A stretch of 64,000 bases of DNA from CBDDFV01 sp965227335 (GTDB lineage Bacteria > Planctomycetota > Phycisphaerae > Phycisphaerales > SM1A02), in assembly GCA_965227335.1 (NCBI GenBank), contig CBDDFV010000002.1, positions 186,001-250,000 of the forward strand, in the 5' to 3' direction. The translations under genes and the position numbers were made by a program. The notes under the pieces were generated by a model, which was not told the DNA's origin, ran no database searches, and worked only from the letters and a program-made list of their open reading frames with translations. Below, one piece after another: positions 42,493 through 50,506 of the stretch (its first letter is position 1; every line of letters begins with the position of its first letter).

Positions 42493-42807
42493 TCACCTCC
42501 AGCGGCAACGGCGGTCTTCAGCACCATTCGCGTCATCCTTCCACGATGGCACCCGCCATCCTTCATCATCTCCGTCAACCAAGATCCCAACAATCCGCGC
42601 ACACCGCGCTGGATCCACATTCGCGATTGCCGCCAGGCGCTCGAGGATCATGTGATCGGGGTCGGCTTCGCTGAAGCGCCAGTGGCGGCCGACTTTCTGG
42701 CCGGGCACCTTGCCCTCCTGCGCGAGCTTGTAAAGCGACGATTTCGAGATGCGGAGGTACTCTGACAGCTCGTCGATGGTGAGGACCTCGGGCGGCGCTT
42801 CGGCCAT
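42493..42807 (-). CDS. HTH_17 DNA-binding protein upstream of the PLD-helicase operon
   Basis: This 104-residue protein has an excisionase-type helix-turn-helix (LTIDELSEYLRISKSSLYKL, AQEGKVPGQKVGRHWRFSEA) and a different C-terminal tail (IANVDPARCARIVGILVDGD). GGAG lies seven bases before the ATG. It is divergent from the four-gene operon starting at 42,910, with 102 bp between the starts, the usual place for a dedicated regulator. A degraded copy of the same domain follows it. Confidence 0.75.
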   Translation of the reverse strand: MAEAPPEVLTIDELSEYLRISKSSLYKLAQEGKVPGQKVGRHWRFSEADPDHMILERLAAIANVDPARCARIVGILVDGDDEGWRVPSWKDDANGAEDRRCRWR

Positions 42808-42909
42808 CTGGCTGCTCCAAGTGGACGCCGGCGGGCATGCCGCGCCCGAATGGGCCCCATGTTATCCTCAATGGTCACTATTGTCCGTTGCTGACAACGT
42901 GGGGCACCG

Positions 42910-44181
42910 ATGTTCCTGACCCTTGAAGACCCACGCGCGAAGATCCAAGGCTCCCGAGACCCGCTCGGCGCGCAACCGGTCTGGTCGGGGTTCGGCCGGC
43001 ATCTCGTCAGCAACCTCACGACGGTCAGCAACTCGGTGCGTGGGTTCACGGTCCTGCTGCTGGGTCGGTACTTCGGAGAGCTGTTGATCGGCGATGGGCG
43101 CGCCGAGGAGCACGACTCCCTTCCGATCTTTCTCCGGACGGAGCAGCTCTGCGCCTACGCCCGGTTCGTCGTCAACCAAGCCGAGGACACGCGGGGCATC
43201 GAGCGCGTCCGGAAGTTCCTGAACGAGAGCCGGAGCATTCGTATAGAGGATGGCCCCGACGGTTGGATCCTCGGGGATCAGAAGACGTACGGCCTCTGGG
43301 GCTTGTTCTCCGTGCCGGCGCGGGTGTCCGGGCTTCTCGCGGATGGCCCAGTCGGGCTGACGGATGTCGCTCGCGACTTCGTCGAGAACGAGTACGTGCC
43401 GCATCTCAAGCCCGTGATGGACCGGGTGATCCGGCTGGTTCGCCATGGCGGCCCCGTCGATGCCACGAAACGCAACCCGGTGATGAAGGCGATGGGCGCC
43501 GCGATGCCCGCAGCGCTCTCGCCCAACGAGCTGGCGTTCTACGGGGCTCACCTCCGCGATGCATCGCGGGCGCCCGGACAGGATCGGAGCCATCGGCAGC
43601 AGATCCTGGCGTCGCTCCTTGCCCGGGTGACTGACCTGACCGAATGGGTCGGACGCCGCGACATCGTCGCCCTGGCCGAAGCCAGCGAAGGCGAGGATGC
43701 GCCGCTCGCCCACAACCTGCGACGAGTGGCTCGCATCGAGGCCCTGCTGGCGCCCGCGGACCTGGTGTTTGACTTCATGCTGACGCGGCATGGGCAGGCG
43801 CCCAGCGCCATCGCCGGCGTGCTCCGTGATCGCTGGGGCTCGCATGTGCCGAACCTCGACTCCCCGATCGACGAGCTGCTGCCGGAGGTCGCGGAGCTGA
43901 CAACGGGAGATCTCGCCGCCAATGTCCGCGTGCTCGATCAGGCCCTGCACGACGGAGACTATGAGACTGCCGTCGTCACGCTGCTCGACTGGAACCGCGA
44001 GGTCATGGCTCGCCGCAATGCGGCACCGTGGGTGGAGCTTTCGAACGGCGTCCTCGATGTGCGGTATCGCGGCACGGAGAGCGAACTGCCGAGCGGCGAC
44101 GACCTTGCCGTCGCGTGGCGCAATTCGTACTTCCTCAACGCCCTTAAGGACGTGACCGCCGAGATCGGGGAGGCGGCCTGA
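42910..44181 (+). CDS. First protein of the four-gene PLD-helicase operon, unknown family
   Basis: This 423-residue protein is rich in helices and has no motif I can name. Noticeable blocks are NSVRGFTVLLLGRYFGELL, EQLCAYARFVVNQAEDTRGI, KTYGLWGLFSVPARVSGLL and WVELSNGVLDVRYRG. It has no transmembrane segment and no nuclease or NTPase signature. Its stop overlaps the start of the PLD gene (TGATG), and the whole operon is tightly joined, so it is probably a subunit or sensor of the same machine. Confidence 0.55.
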   Translation: MFLTLEDPRAKIQGSRDPLGAQPVWSGFGRHLVSNLTTVSNSVRGFTVLLLGRYFGELLIGDGRAEEHDSLPIFLRTEQLCAYARFVVNQAEDTRGIERVRKFLNESRSIRIEDGPDGWILGDQKTYGLWGLFSVPARVSGLLADGPVGLTDVARDFVENEYVPHLKPVMDRVIRLVRHGGPVDATKRNPVMKAMGAAMPAALSPNELAFYGAHLRDASRAPGQDRSHRQQILASLLARVTDLTEWVGRRDIVALAEASEGEDAPLAHNLRRVARIEALLAPADLVFDFMLTRHGQAPSAIAGVLRDRWGSHVPNLDSPIDELLPEVAELTTGDLAANVRVLDQALHDGDYETAVVTLLDWNREVMARRNAAPWVELSNGVLDVRYRGTESELPSGDDLAVAWRNSYFLNALKDVTAEIGEAA

Positions 44182-46247
44182 TGGCGAGTGCTGCGATCGG
44201 CGATGATCGTCTTGCCGTGCTGGGCGAGGCCCTCCAGGAGGCCGTCGCCGGACGCAAGGTGCGGGCCGCCGTGTTCAGCACGTTCACATTCGACCCGGGC
44301 TTCTTCGAGCTCCACATTCTCCCGAACCTGTTCGATCGCCCGTTCCACCAGGTCGAGAAGATCAAGCGAGTGCAGCTCGAGGATGCCCTGCAATCGACGC
44401 AGGCGGTGGCGACGTACTACGACGCCGAGGGGATCTCCAGCGACGCCACGCCGGCACACCTCGACTTCGCGCGGATCGCGTTGCGCCGGCGCACCGGGTG
44501 CTTTCATCCCAAGCTCGTGCTGGTTCTGGTCGAGGATCACGTTGATGAAGACTGGGGCGATGAGTTCCGGCTCGACCCGCCGCTGGCTCTCGTCGTCGGC
44601 ACGCTCTCGGCAAACCTGACTCGCGCAGGCTGGTGGGAGAATGTCGAGACCGGTCACTTCGAGGAGCTGAGTGATCGCGATGTGAGCGACGAGAAATGTT
44701 CGTTCCGGCGCGATCTGATGTCGCTTCTGAAGCAGCTCCGCGCGTTCGGCGGGCCGGACGACGACCACGCGGCGCTCGACATGATCTCCGCTTTCGTACG
44801 CACTCGCGCCACGAAGAACGAACCGACACATCGCATGCACGGTGGCCGCTACTACACGCGCTTATTTCACGGGCAGCAGCCGCTCGCTGATTGGCTCGTC
44901 GATGCCGGACTGAATCGGTTCGATTGGAACCTGGAAGTCATCTCTCCCTACTTCGATAGCGGGGATGCGAGGGTGCTGCGTGACCTGATCGAGGTGACTC
45001 AGCCCAACGAGACGCGCGTGTTTCTCCCACGCGATCACGCCGGGGATGCACTGGTTACGCCCGAGTTCCGCGATTCCGTGGCTGAGGTGGCGACCTGGGG
45101 TGATCTCCCGGCCGGCATCCAGCAGCGCGGCGGCGCCAAGCTCAAGGCTGAGGCGACCACGCGCCGCCGTGTGCACGCCAAGGTGTACCGGTTCTGGAGC
45201 AGTGACGGTCGCGAGGTCGTGCTGACCGGGTCCGTCAATCTCACCAGCGCAGCGCATTCAGCGTCGAAGGCCGGCAACTTCGAAGCGGCGTTCCTCGTGG
45301 ACACAAGCGATGCGCTCGGACGGCGTCGATGGTGGCTGCATCCACTCGACAGCGAGCCGGCCTGTGCGAGCAACGTCGAGGCGGAGATCGACGAGACGAC
45401 TCCCGTCTACGTCGATGTCCACTTGCGGTACGACTGGAGTCGGGAGGCATTCGAGTATCGGCTGGACGATCCGTCAGATGGGCCGCTCGAGATCCGGACG
45501 GTCGCGGGTCCGACGATCTGCTCGATCCCGAAACCGCAGGTAGGTGACTGGACGGCCTTGCCCGAGGACGCCGCGGCAACGATCCGAGAGCTCCTCCTCT
45601 CGACGAGCTTCGTGGCCATTCATCATCCGAGGGGCACGTGGCGCGTGCTCGTCCGCGAGGAGGGCATGCACCGCCGGCCTTCGCTCCTCCAGGATCTGTC
45701 CCCCGAGGAGATCCTGCGCTACTGGTCACTGCTCTCCGATGAACAGCGATCCACGTTCATCGAGCGCCGGCTGGACGACGTCGGGACGCTCGAGGGGCTC
45801 AACATCACCCGGGGCCGGCTGCCAGTGACGGAGACGGTCTTCGACCGGGTGGCAGGCGTATTCCACGCCTTCGAGCGCCAGTATCGACGCCTCTCGACCG
45901 CCATCGGCAAGGGCGAGACGAAGGACGCCCAGGCCACCCTGTTCGGCACCAAGTACGACTCACTCCCGGTGCTCCTGCAGAAGATCGCGGAGGAAGAGGA
46001 CCGTGATGCGGTGATGTCATATCTCACGTTCCTCTGCGCCCGGCAACTCCTGTCCCGCATCGAGTCGGACCATCCGGCGTTCGTCGAGGATTGCGGCGAT
46101 GACCGGGCGCATTTGACGGAAGCGCTCGCCCGTCTCCGCGATCTTCGCGATGCGTTGATGTCGGACGACGATGCGCGTGGTCCGTTCCTCGCGTGGTATG
46201 AGGAGATGTTCGGAGGCGTCCTCGAAGTCGAGGAGGCCACAGCATGA
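44181..46247 (+). CDS. PLD-like (HKD) nuclease of the four-gene operon
   Basis: This 688-residue protein has two phospholipase-D-type half sites: FHPKLVLVLVED (His109, Lys111) followed by VVGTLSANLTRAGW, and VHAKVYRFWSS (His332, Lys334) followed by LTGSVNLTSAAHS. The H-x-K and G-S-x-N elements of the second are intact; the first has T-L-S-A-N. PLD-fold enzymes in defence loci are usually nucleases (DrmC of DISARM, MkoB of Mokosh). It overlaps the preceding stop (TGATG) and the helicase start (ATGA). The C-terminal 200 residues are helical and of unknown role. Confidence 0.78.
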   Translation: MASAAIGDDRLAVLGEALQEAVAGRKVRAAVFSTFTFDPGFFELHILPNLFDRPFHQVEKIKRVQLEDALQSTQAVATYYDAEGISSDATPAHLDFARIALRRRTGCFHPKLVLVLVEDHVDEDWGDEFRLDPPLALVVGTLSANLTRAGWWENVETGHFEELSDRDVSDEKCSFRRDLMSLLKQLRAFGGPDDDHAALDMISAFVRTRATKNEPTHRMHGGRYYTRLFHGQQPLADWLVDAGLNRFDWNLEVISPYFDSGDARVLRDLIEVTQPNETRVFLPRDHAGDALVTPEFRDSVAEVATWGDLPAGIQQRGGAKLKAEATTRRRVHAKVYRFWSSDGREVVLTGSVNLTSAAHSASKAGNFEAAFLVDTSDALGRRRWWLHPLDSEPACASNVEAEIDETTPVYVDVHLRYDWSREAFEYRLDDPSDGPLEIRTVAGPTICSIPKPQVGDWTALPEDAAATIRELLLSTSFVAIHHPRGTWRVLVREEGMHRRPSLLQDLSPEEILRYWSLLSDEQRSTFIERRLDDVGTLEGLNITRGRLPVTETVFDRVAGVFHAFERQYRRLSTAIGKGETKDAQATLFGTKYDSLPVLLQKIAEEEDRDAVMSYLTFLCARQLLSRIESDHPAFVEDCGDDRAHLTEALARLRDLRDALMSDDDARGPFLAWYEEMFGGVLEVEEATA

Positions 46248-49200
46248 AGACCATCTCGCGGGCCTTCGCCTCCCGTCTCATCGACTACGCGCCGGCCGAT
46301 GCGGCGCAAGCCTTCGGCTTCGCGGAAGCCCAGCTCGACGGGGCCGTGGCGGCGTACAACATGCTCGCGGCGAACCACGTCGCCTACATCGCCGACGAGG
46401 TCGGGATGGGCAAGACCTACGTGGCCCTCGGTGTCCTCGGTCTGTTGCGGCACGTCGATCCCCAGGCACGCGCGATGATCATCGCGCCCCGGGAGAACAT
46501 CCAGCGGAAGTGGGTCAAGGAGCTGTCGAACTTCGTTCGGGTCAACTGGAGGGTCGAGGACAACCGGTTCAAGAACCTCCACGGCGCACCGGTCCGGCCA
46601 CCTGTTGTCTGCGATCGCCTGCACGACCTCGCCTTCGCCATGTTCCGCCACGAGGACTGTGATCCGGTTCTGCGGATGACGACATTCAGTGTTGCGGTGA
46701 AGGATGCGGATCGTCGCAAGCGATACGCGAAGGAGATCCGCGAGTATGCCCCCTGGCTGGCGGACCAACTCCGCGGTGTCCGGCGTCCCGATGAGTTCAT
46801 CACCCGCCTGGGCTTCGCCATCAACGGCCTGCTGCCGGAGCTCGATCTCCTGATCATCGACGAGGCCCACAATCTGCGGCACGGTTTCGGCCCGCGCGTC
46901 AGCAATCGAAATCGCCTGCTGGCCGTGGCGCTCGGACACGCCGATCCTGGCATCGAGCCGCCGGAGTGGTATCGGCCGAAAGCTCGGCGGGTGCTGATGC
47001 TGTCGGCGACGCCGTTCGAGTGCGACTACGCCGACATCTACCACCAGCTCGATGTCCTCGGCCAGCGGCGGTGCCGGCTGAGCATCAACGGATCACCCGA
47101 CGTGCTTGCTGCTCGGGATCTGATCGACGGCGATCTCCCCGAAGCCGATCGGCAAGCCATCGTGCAGCGGTTCATGCTGCGGCGTGTCGGCCACATGAAC
47201 ATCGCCGGTAAGCCCCACAGCAAGAACATGTATCGCCGGGAGTGGCGGCGAGGAGGCTACAGCGCCCACGATCAGCCGATGGCGCTGACGGATGAGCGGC
47301 AGCGGCTGGTCGTCGCACTGATCCAGAAGAAGGTGACGGAGCTGCTCGGGGAGGAGCGATTCAAGAACTGCTTCCAGATCGGCATGCTCTCATCGTTCGA
47401 GAGCTTCCTGGAATCGTTGGGGAGACGTGCTCGCAAGGCCAAGGCGAACGGCCAGGTCGAGGATGATGATGAAGCTGCCTCCGCATTCGATCTGCATGAG
47501 CAGACCGACGACCAGCGCGAGCGCCAGGGCGTGGACACGAGCCATGTCGAGGCGGTCGCCACGTCGTATCGCGATCGTTTCAACGAGAGCCTCCCGCATC
47601 CCAAGCTCGACGCGACGTGCTCGGCGCTTTCGGATGCCTTCGTGACCGGCGAGAAGGCGCTGGTGTTCGTCCGACGTGTCGCCACGGTGGACGAGCTCAA
47701 GGCAAAGCTCGACCGACGGTTCGACGCCTGGATTCACGACCGGATGCGTACCGCCTTGCCTGCGCTTGCAGACGACGTTGATCGACTGTTCGATCGGTAT
47801 CGCCGCGAGCAGCGGCGGCGCGGCGTCGGTGACGAGATCGAGAGCAGCGCCCACGATGAGCTCGACGATGTCGCGGATGACCTCCGCCACGAGGCGTATG
47901 ACGACGAGGGTGGTATCGACACCTTCTTCGCGTGGTTCTTCCGCGGCAAAGGACCGAGCAAGGTCCTCTCGGGCGCGGCGATGCAGAAGAACCGCTTCGC
48001 GTCCGCATCGACCGTGTACTCGACGTTCTTCGAGGACGACTTCGTCGCCTGGCTCCTCGGCCATCCCGGCAACGTGCTCGAAGCCCTGGCCCAGCGGCTT
48101 GACACCGACGAGGCATTCCTGGTCGAACGCCTCCGGCGCATTGCATTCGCATACTACGAACAGCGAACACGCCAGAAGGAAGGCTACCCGCGGCTCTACG
48201 TGTACGAAGCCTACCAGGTTGCGGCGCTCGCCTTGCTCGCCGGACTCGGGGGCGAGCTCGCCGAGTCTGCCGCGGTGATCATCGACGAGCGGTTCGACGG
48301 CTGGGGCGCTAACGAGGCGGAGCCACCGGCCCGGTTCCCGGCGCCGAGTGCGGGGCTGGGAATCCGTACGTTCGTCACCGAGCTCCAGAGACGGCCGAGT
48401 CTCCGAGAAGCCCTATGGCCCGAGGAGACTCGCGGATCATTCCGGGACACCTACCGGCGGCGGGAGCAGCGACGCGAACTGCTCTCTGCCATGTGCAGAC
48501 TCGGGGCGTCGTACATCGACCTCTACCTGACGGCGATCGGGCAGATCGGGTCGTTCGAATCGGGCCGGCAGGCTGACTCCGACGACGTGTCCGCCCAGCT
48601 CGCGGGACGATTCCTAGACCGACTCGAGGAGCAGCGCGGCACCAGTGCGTTCGGTGGCTATGCCGAACTCGGCGCTGCGGCGTCGGCGTTCGACACGATC
48701 GTCGCCGTCAACTTCCCGGATGTGCCCGAGGCCCCGCTGAGCGACTTGCCGGAGCTCTTCGCCCGTACGCTCCAGCACCAACTGCCCGTCGCGGGGATGT
48801 CGGGTGGTGTCAACAAGCGTGTGGTGCAGCAGTTTCGTATGCCGGGATTCCCGCTCGTGCTCGCCACCACCGACGTCCTCCAGGAAGGCGAGGATCTGCA
48901 TACGTTCTGCCGCCGGGTGATCCATTACGGGATCGCCTGGACACCGTCGTCCGTCGAACAGCGGACGGGTCGCGTCGATCGCATCGGCAGCCTGGTTCAG
49001 CGTGAACTCGAGGGCCGACCGGTTCGGCCCGACGATCACGAGTTCATCCAGGTGCACTACCCGCATCTCACGGACACGATCGAGGTGCTTCAGGTTCGGC
49101 GTGTTCTGGAGCGGATCAACGAGTTCCTTCGGCTCAGCCACCGGGACGTCAAGGTCACCCGCTCCTATGACAGCCGCCTCAACGTCAGCACGGAGGTGCT

Positions 49201-49825
49201 TCGGGAGCTGACGGAGATCCCTCGGATTACCGAACTGCTTCGGTCAGCATTCGACGACACCGGATCGTGGCTCGACGGCGGTCTTGGGGCTGAGGCGGTG
49301 TACGAGCCGCCGGTCGGCGCTCTCGAGTCCAAGCTCGGCGACATCTGGAGTCAGGTCGCCGACGAACTCGTGCTTCAGAACGTTCGGAGGCGAAGCGCCC
49401 GGCTCCTTCAGGCGTCGGCGCTGGTCCACGACCGCGCACTCGTTCGGATCGACGAGCGGCTGCCGGAAGACTGCCGACAGCAGGCCTTCACGCTGAAGAT
49501 GCGCTCGCAGGTGGTGGGTGACGAGACGCTGATCCGATGTGCCAGCCCGGTGGGCCGGCTGGATCTGCGAGATGCGAGTGTGCTGGACCAGCTCTACGAC
49601 CTCCAGCGCGATCTCGGCGATGTCCGGGTCTGTGCCCGGCACGACGCCCGTGGCCAGCAGTACATCGTGAGCGTCGAGGAGGAGCGGCTCTTCCATCTCT
49701 CCGCGACCCAGACTTCGGAGATCCGACAGCTCATCGAGCGCACTGTCGTCGCGGCGGACGTCATCGAGCAGGAGATGCTCGCCGTGGACGCGCCGGTTGC
49801 CGCCATCATGGAGGCGTCGGCATGA
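46244..49825 (+). CDS. SNF2-like superfamily 2 helicase of the four-gene operon
   Basis: This 1,193-residue protein has Walker A DEVGMGKT (51-58), AMIIAPRENIQRKWVKEL, the Walker B box IIDEAHN (205-211), LMLSATPFE and a C-terminal half with TTDVLQEGEDLHTFC and SSVEQRTGRVDRIGSL near 900-915, the motif VI of SNF2/HepA-like translocases. About 500 extra residues lie between and after the motor lobes. It overlaps both neighbours by ATGA. The combination with a PLD nuclease suggests motor-driven DNA cleavage. Confidence 0.88.
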   Translation: MKTISRAFASRLIDYAPADAAQAFGFAEAQLDGAVAAYNMLAANHVAYIADEVGMGKTYVALGVLGLLRHVDPQARAMIIAPRENIQRKWVKELSNFVRVNWRVEDNRFKNLHGAPVRPPVVCDRLHDLAFAMFRHEDCDPVLRMTTFSVAVKDADRRKRYAKEIREYAPWLADQLRGVRRPDEFITRLGFAINGLLPELDLLIIDEAHNLRHGFGPRVSNRNRLLAVALGHADPGIEPPEWYRPKARRVLMLSATPFECDYADIYHQLDVLGQRRCRLSINGSPDVLAARDLIDGDLPEADRQAIVQRFMLRRVGHMNIAGKPHSKNMYRREWRRGGYSAHDQPMALTDERQRLVVALIQKKVTELLGEERFKNCFQIGMLSSFESFLESLGRRARKAKANGQVEDDDEAASAFDLHEQTDDQRERQGVDTSHVEAVATSYRDRFNESLPHPKLDATCSALSDAFVTGEKALVFVRRVATVDELKAKLDRRFDAWIHDRMRTALPALADDVDRLFDRYRREQRRRGVGDEIESSAHDELDDVADDLRHEAYDDEGGIDTFFAWFFRGKGPSKVLSGAAMQKNRFASASTVYSTFFEDDFVAWLLGHPGNVLEALAQRLDTDEAFLVERLRRIAFAYYEQRTRQKEGYPRLYVYEAYQVAALALLAGLGGELAESAAVIIDERFDGWGANEAEPPARFPAPSAGLGIRTFVTELQRRPSLREALWPEETRGSFRDTYRRREQRRELLSAMCRLGASYIDLYLTAIGQIGSFESGRQADSDDVSAQLAGRFLDRLEEQRGTSAFGGYAELGAAASAFDTIVAVNFPDVPEAPLSDLPELFARTLQHQLPVAGMSGGVNKRVVQQFRMPGFPLVLATTDVLQEGEDLHTFCRRVIHYGIAWTPSSVEQRTGRVDRIGSLVQRELEGRPVRPDDHEFIQVHYPHLTDTIEVLQVRRVLERINEFLRLSHRDVKVTRSYDSRLNVSTEVLRELTEIPRITELLRSAFDDTGSWLDGGLGAEAVYEPPVGALESKLGDIWSQVADELVLQNVRRRSARLLQASALVHDRALVRIDERLPEDCRQQAFTLKMRSQVVGDETLIRCASPVGRLDLRDASVLDQLYDLQRDLGDVRVCARHDARGQQYIVSVEEERLFHLSATQTSEIRQLIERTVVAADVIEQEMLAVDAPVAAIMEASA

Positions 49826-50226
49826 AGCGGATCCACCACATGCTGGAGTCGGTGGCGCAGAGCCTGAACTGCGAGTGCCAGCACTTTCAGCAACACAGCC
49901 GTCTCTCGGTCGGCCATGGCACCCGGCACCAGGACATCGAGGTTCGCGTGGTCGATGACGACTATGAGCTGACGTCCGTGGTCCTACCCACCTCCGATGT
50001 CACGGCGACCGCCGACGGGTGGCGGGGCCTTGCTCGACTCGCCTGGCAGCGCAACGCCGACACGGACATCGTCACCTTCACATTCGATGATAGGGATCGC
50101 TTGGTCGGCCGCGTGCGGCATCCCGCAGCGACGATGGACATCGAAGAGATGTCGCTCTACGTGCGCTCGCTCGTGCGGGAATGCGACCGTTTCGAGTACC
50201 TCCTCAGTGGCCTTGACCGGTTCTGA
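49822..50226 (+). CDS. Small last protein of the four-gene operon
   Basis: This 134-residue protein starts inside the helicase stop (ATGA). Its pattern, an N-terminal helix, several strands (IEVRVVDDDYELTSVVLP, DIVTFTFDDRDRLVGRVRHP) and a C-terminal helix pair ending FEYLLSGLDRF, is reminiscent of YbjN/type III chaperone-like folds, but I cannot assign it. Probably an accessory or adaptor of the PLD-helicase system. Confidence 0.55.
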   Translation: MKRIHHMLESVAQSLNCECQHFQQHSRLSVGHGTRHQDIEVRVVDDDYELTSVVLPTSDVTATADGWRGLARLAWQRNADTDIVTFTFDDRDRLVGRVRHPAATMDIEEMSLYVRSLVRECDRFEYLLSGLDRF

Positions 50227-50391
50227 GGGGGGCGCTCCGTGACATGTCAATCGGTGTCGCGTGGCGTCATGGCCAGTGCGTGACCGTCACTCGCCAGAGC
50301 GGACCGGACAACGAAAGAAAGTCTTTCTATACCGGCTGCTGTTCCCGCGGGCGTAGGTCGGAAACGATCGCCCGGAAGTACCTATTACCCA

Positions 50392-50442
50392 CTGACAGAA
50401 GTGACAGAAGCCACACTTCCGGACTTCTGTCAGTTCTGTCAG
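50392..50442. repeat. 19-bp inverted repeat of CTGACAGAA-type units, copies 3 and 4
   Basis: Left arm 50,392-50,410 and right arm 50,424-50,442 are inverted, matching at 18 of 19 positions, with a 13-bp spacer. The right arm is identical to the repeat at 35,154 and the reverse complement of that at 33,207. It lies between the helicase operon and the glycosyltransferase gene and could also fold as a hairpin in RNA. Confidence 0.75.
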
Positions 50443-50506
50443 CGCACGGGACACGCTAACTGGACCGCGTTCGTGTGGATAACGATTAGAATTGGCCGTC
50501 TCTACG

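Noticed and set aside
42910..50226. Assignment as DISARM, Mokosh or Dpd
   Set aside because: DUF1998 (DrmB), UPF1-type helicase with MkoA features, and DpdA respectively are not seen; only the PLD plus helicase theme is shared.
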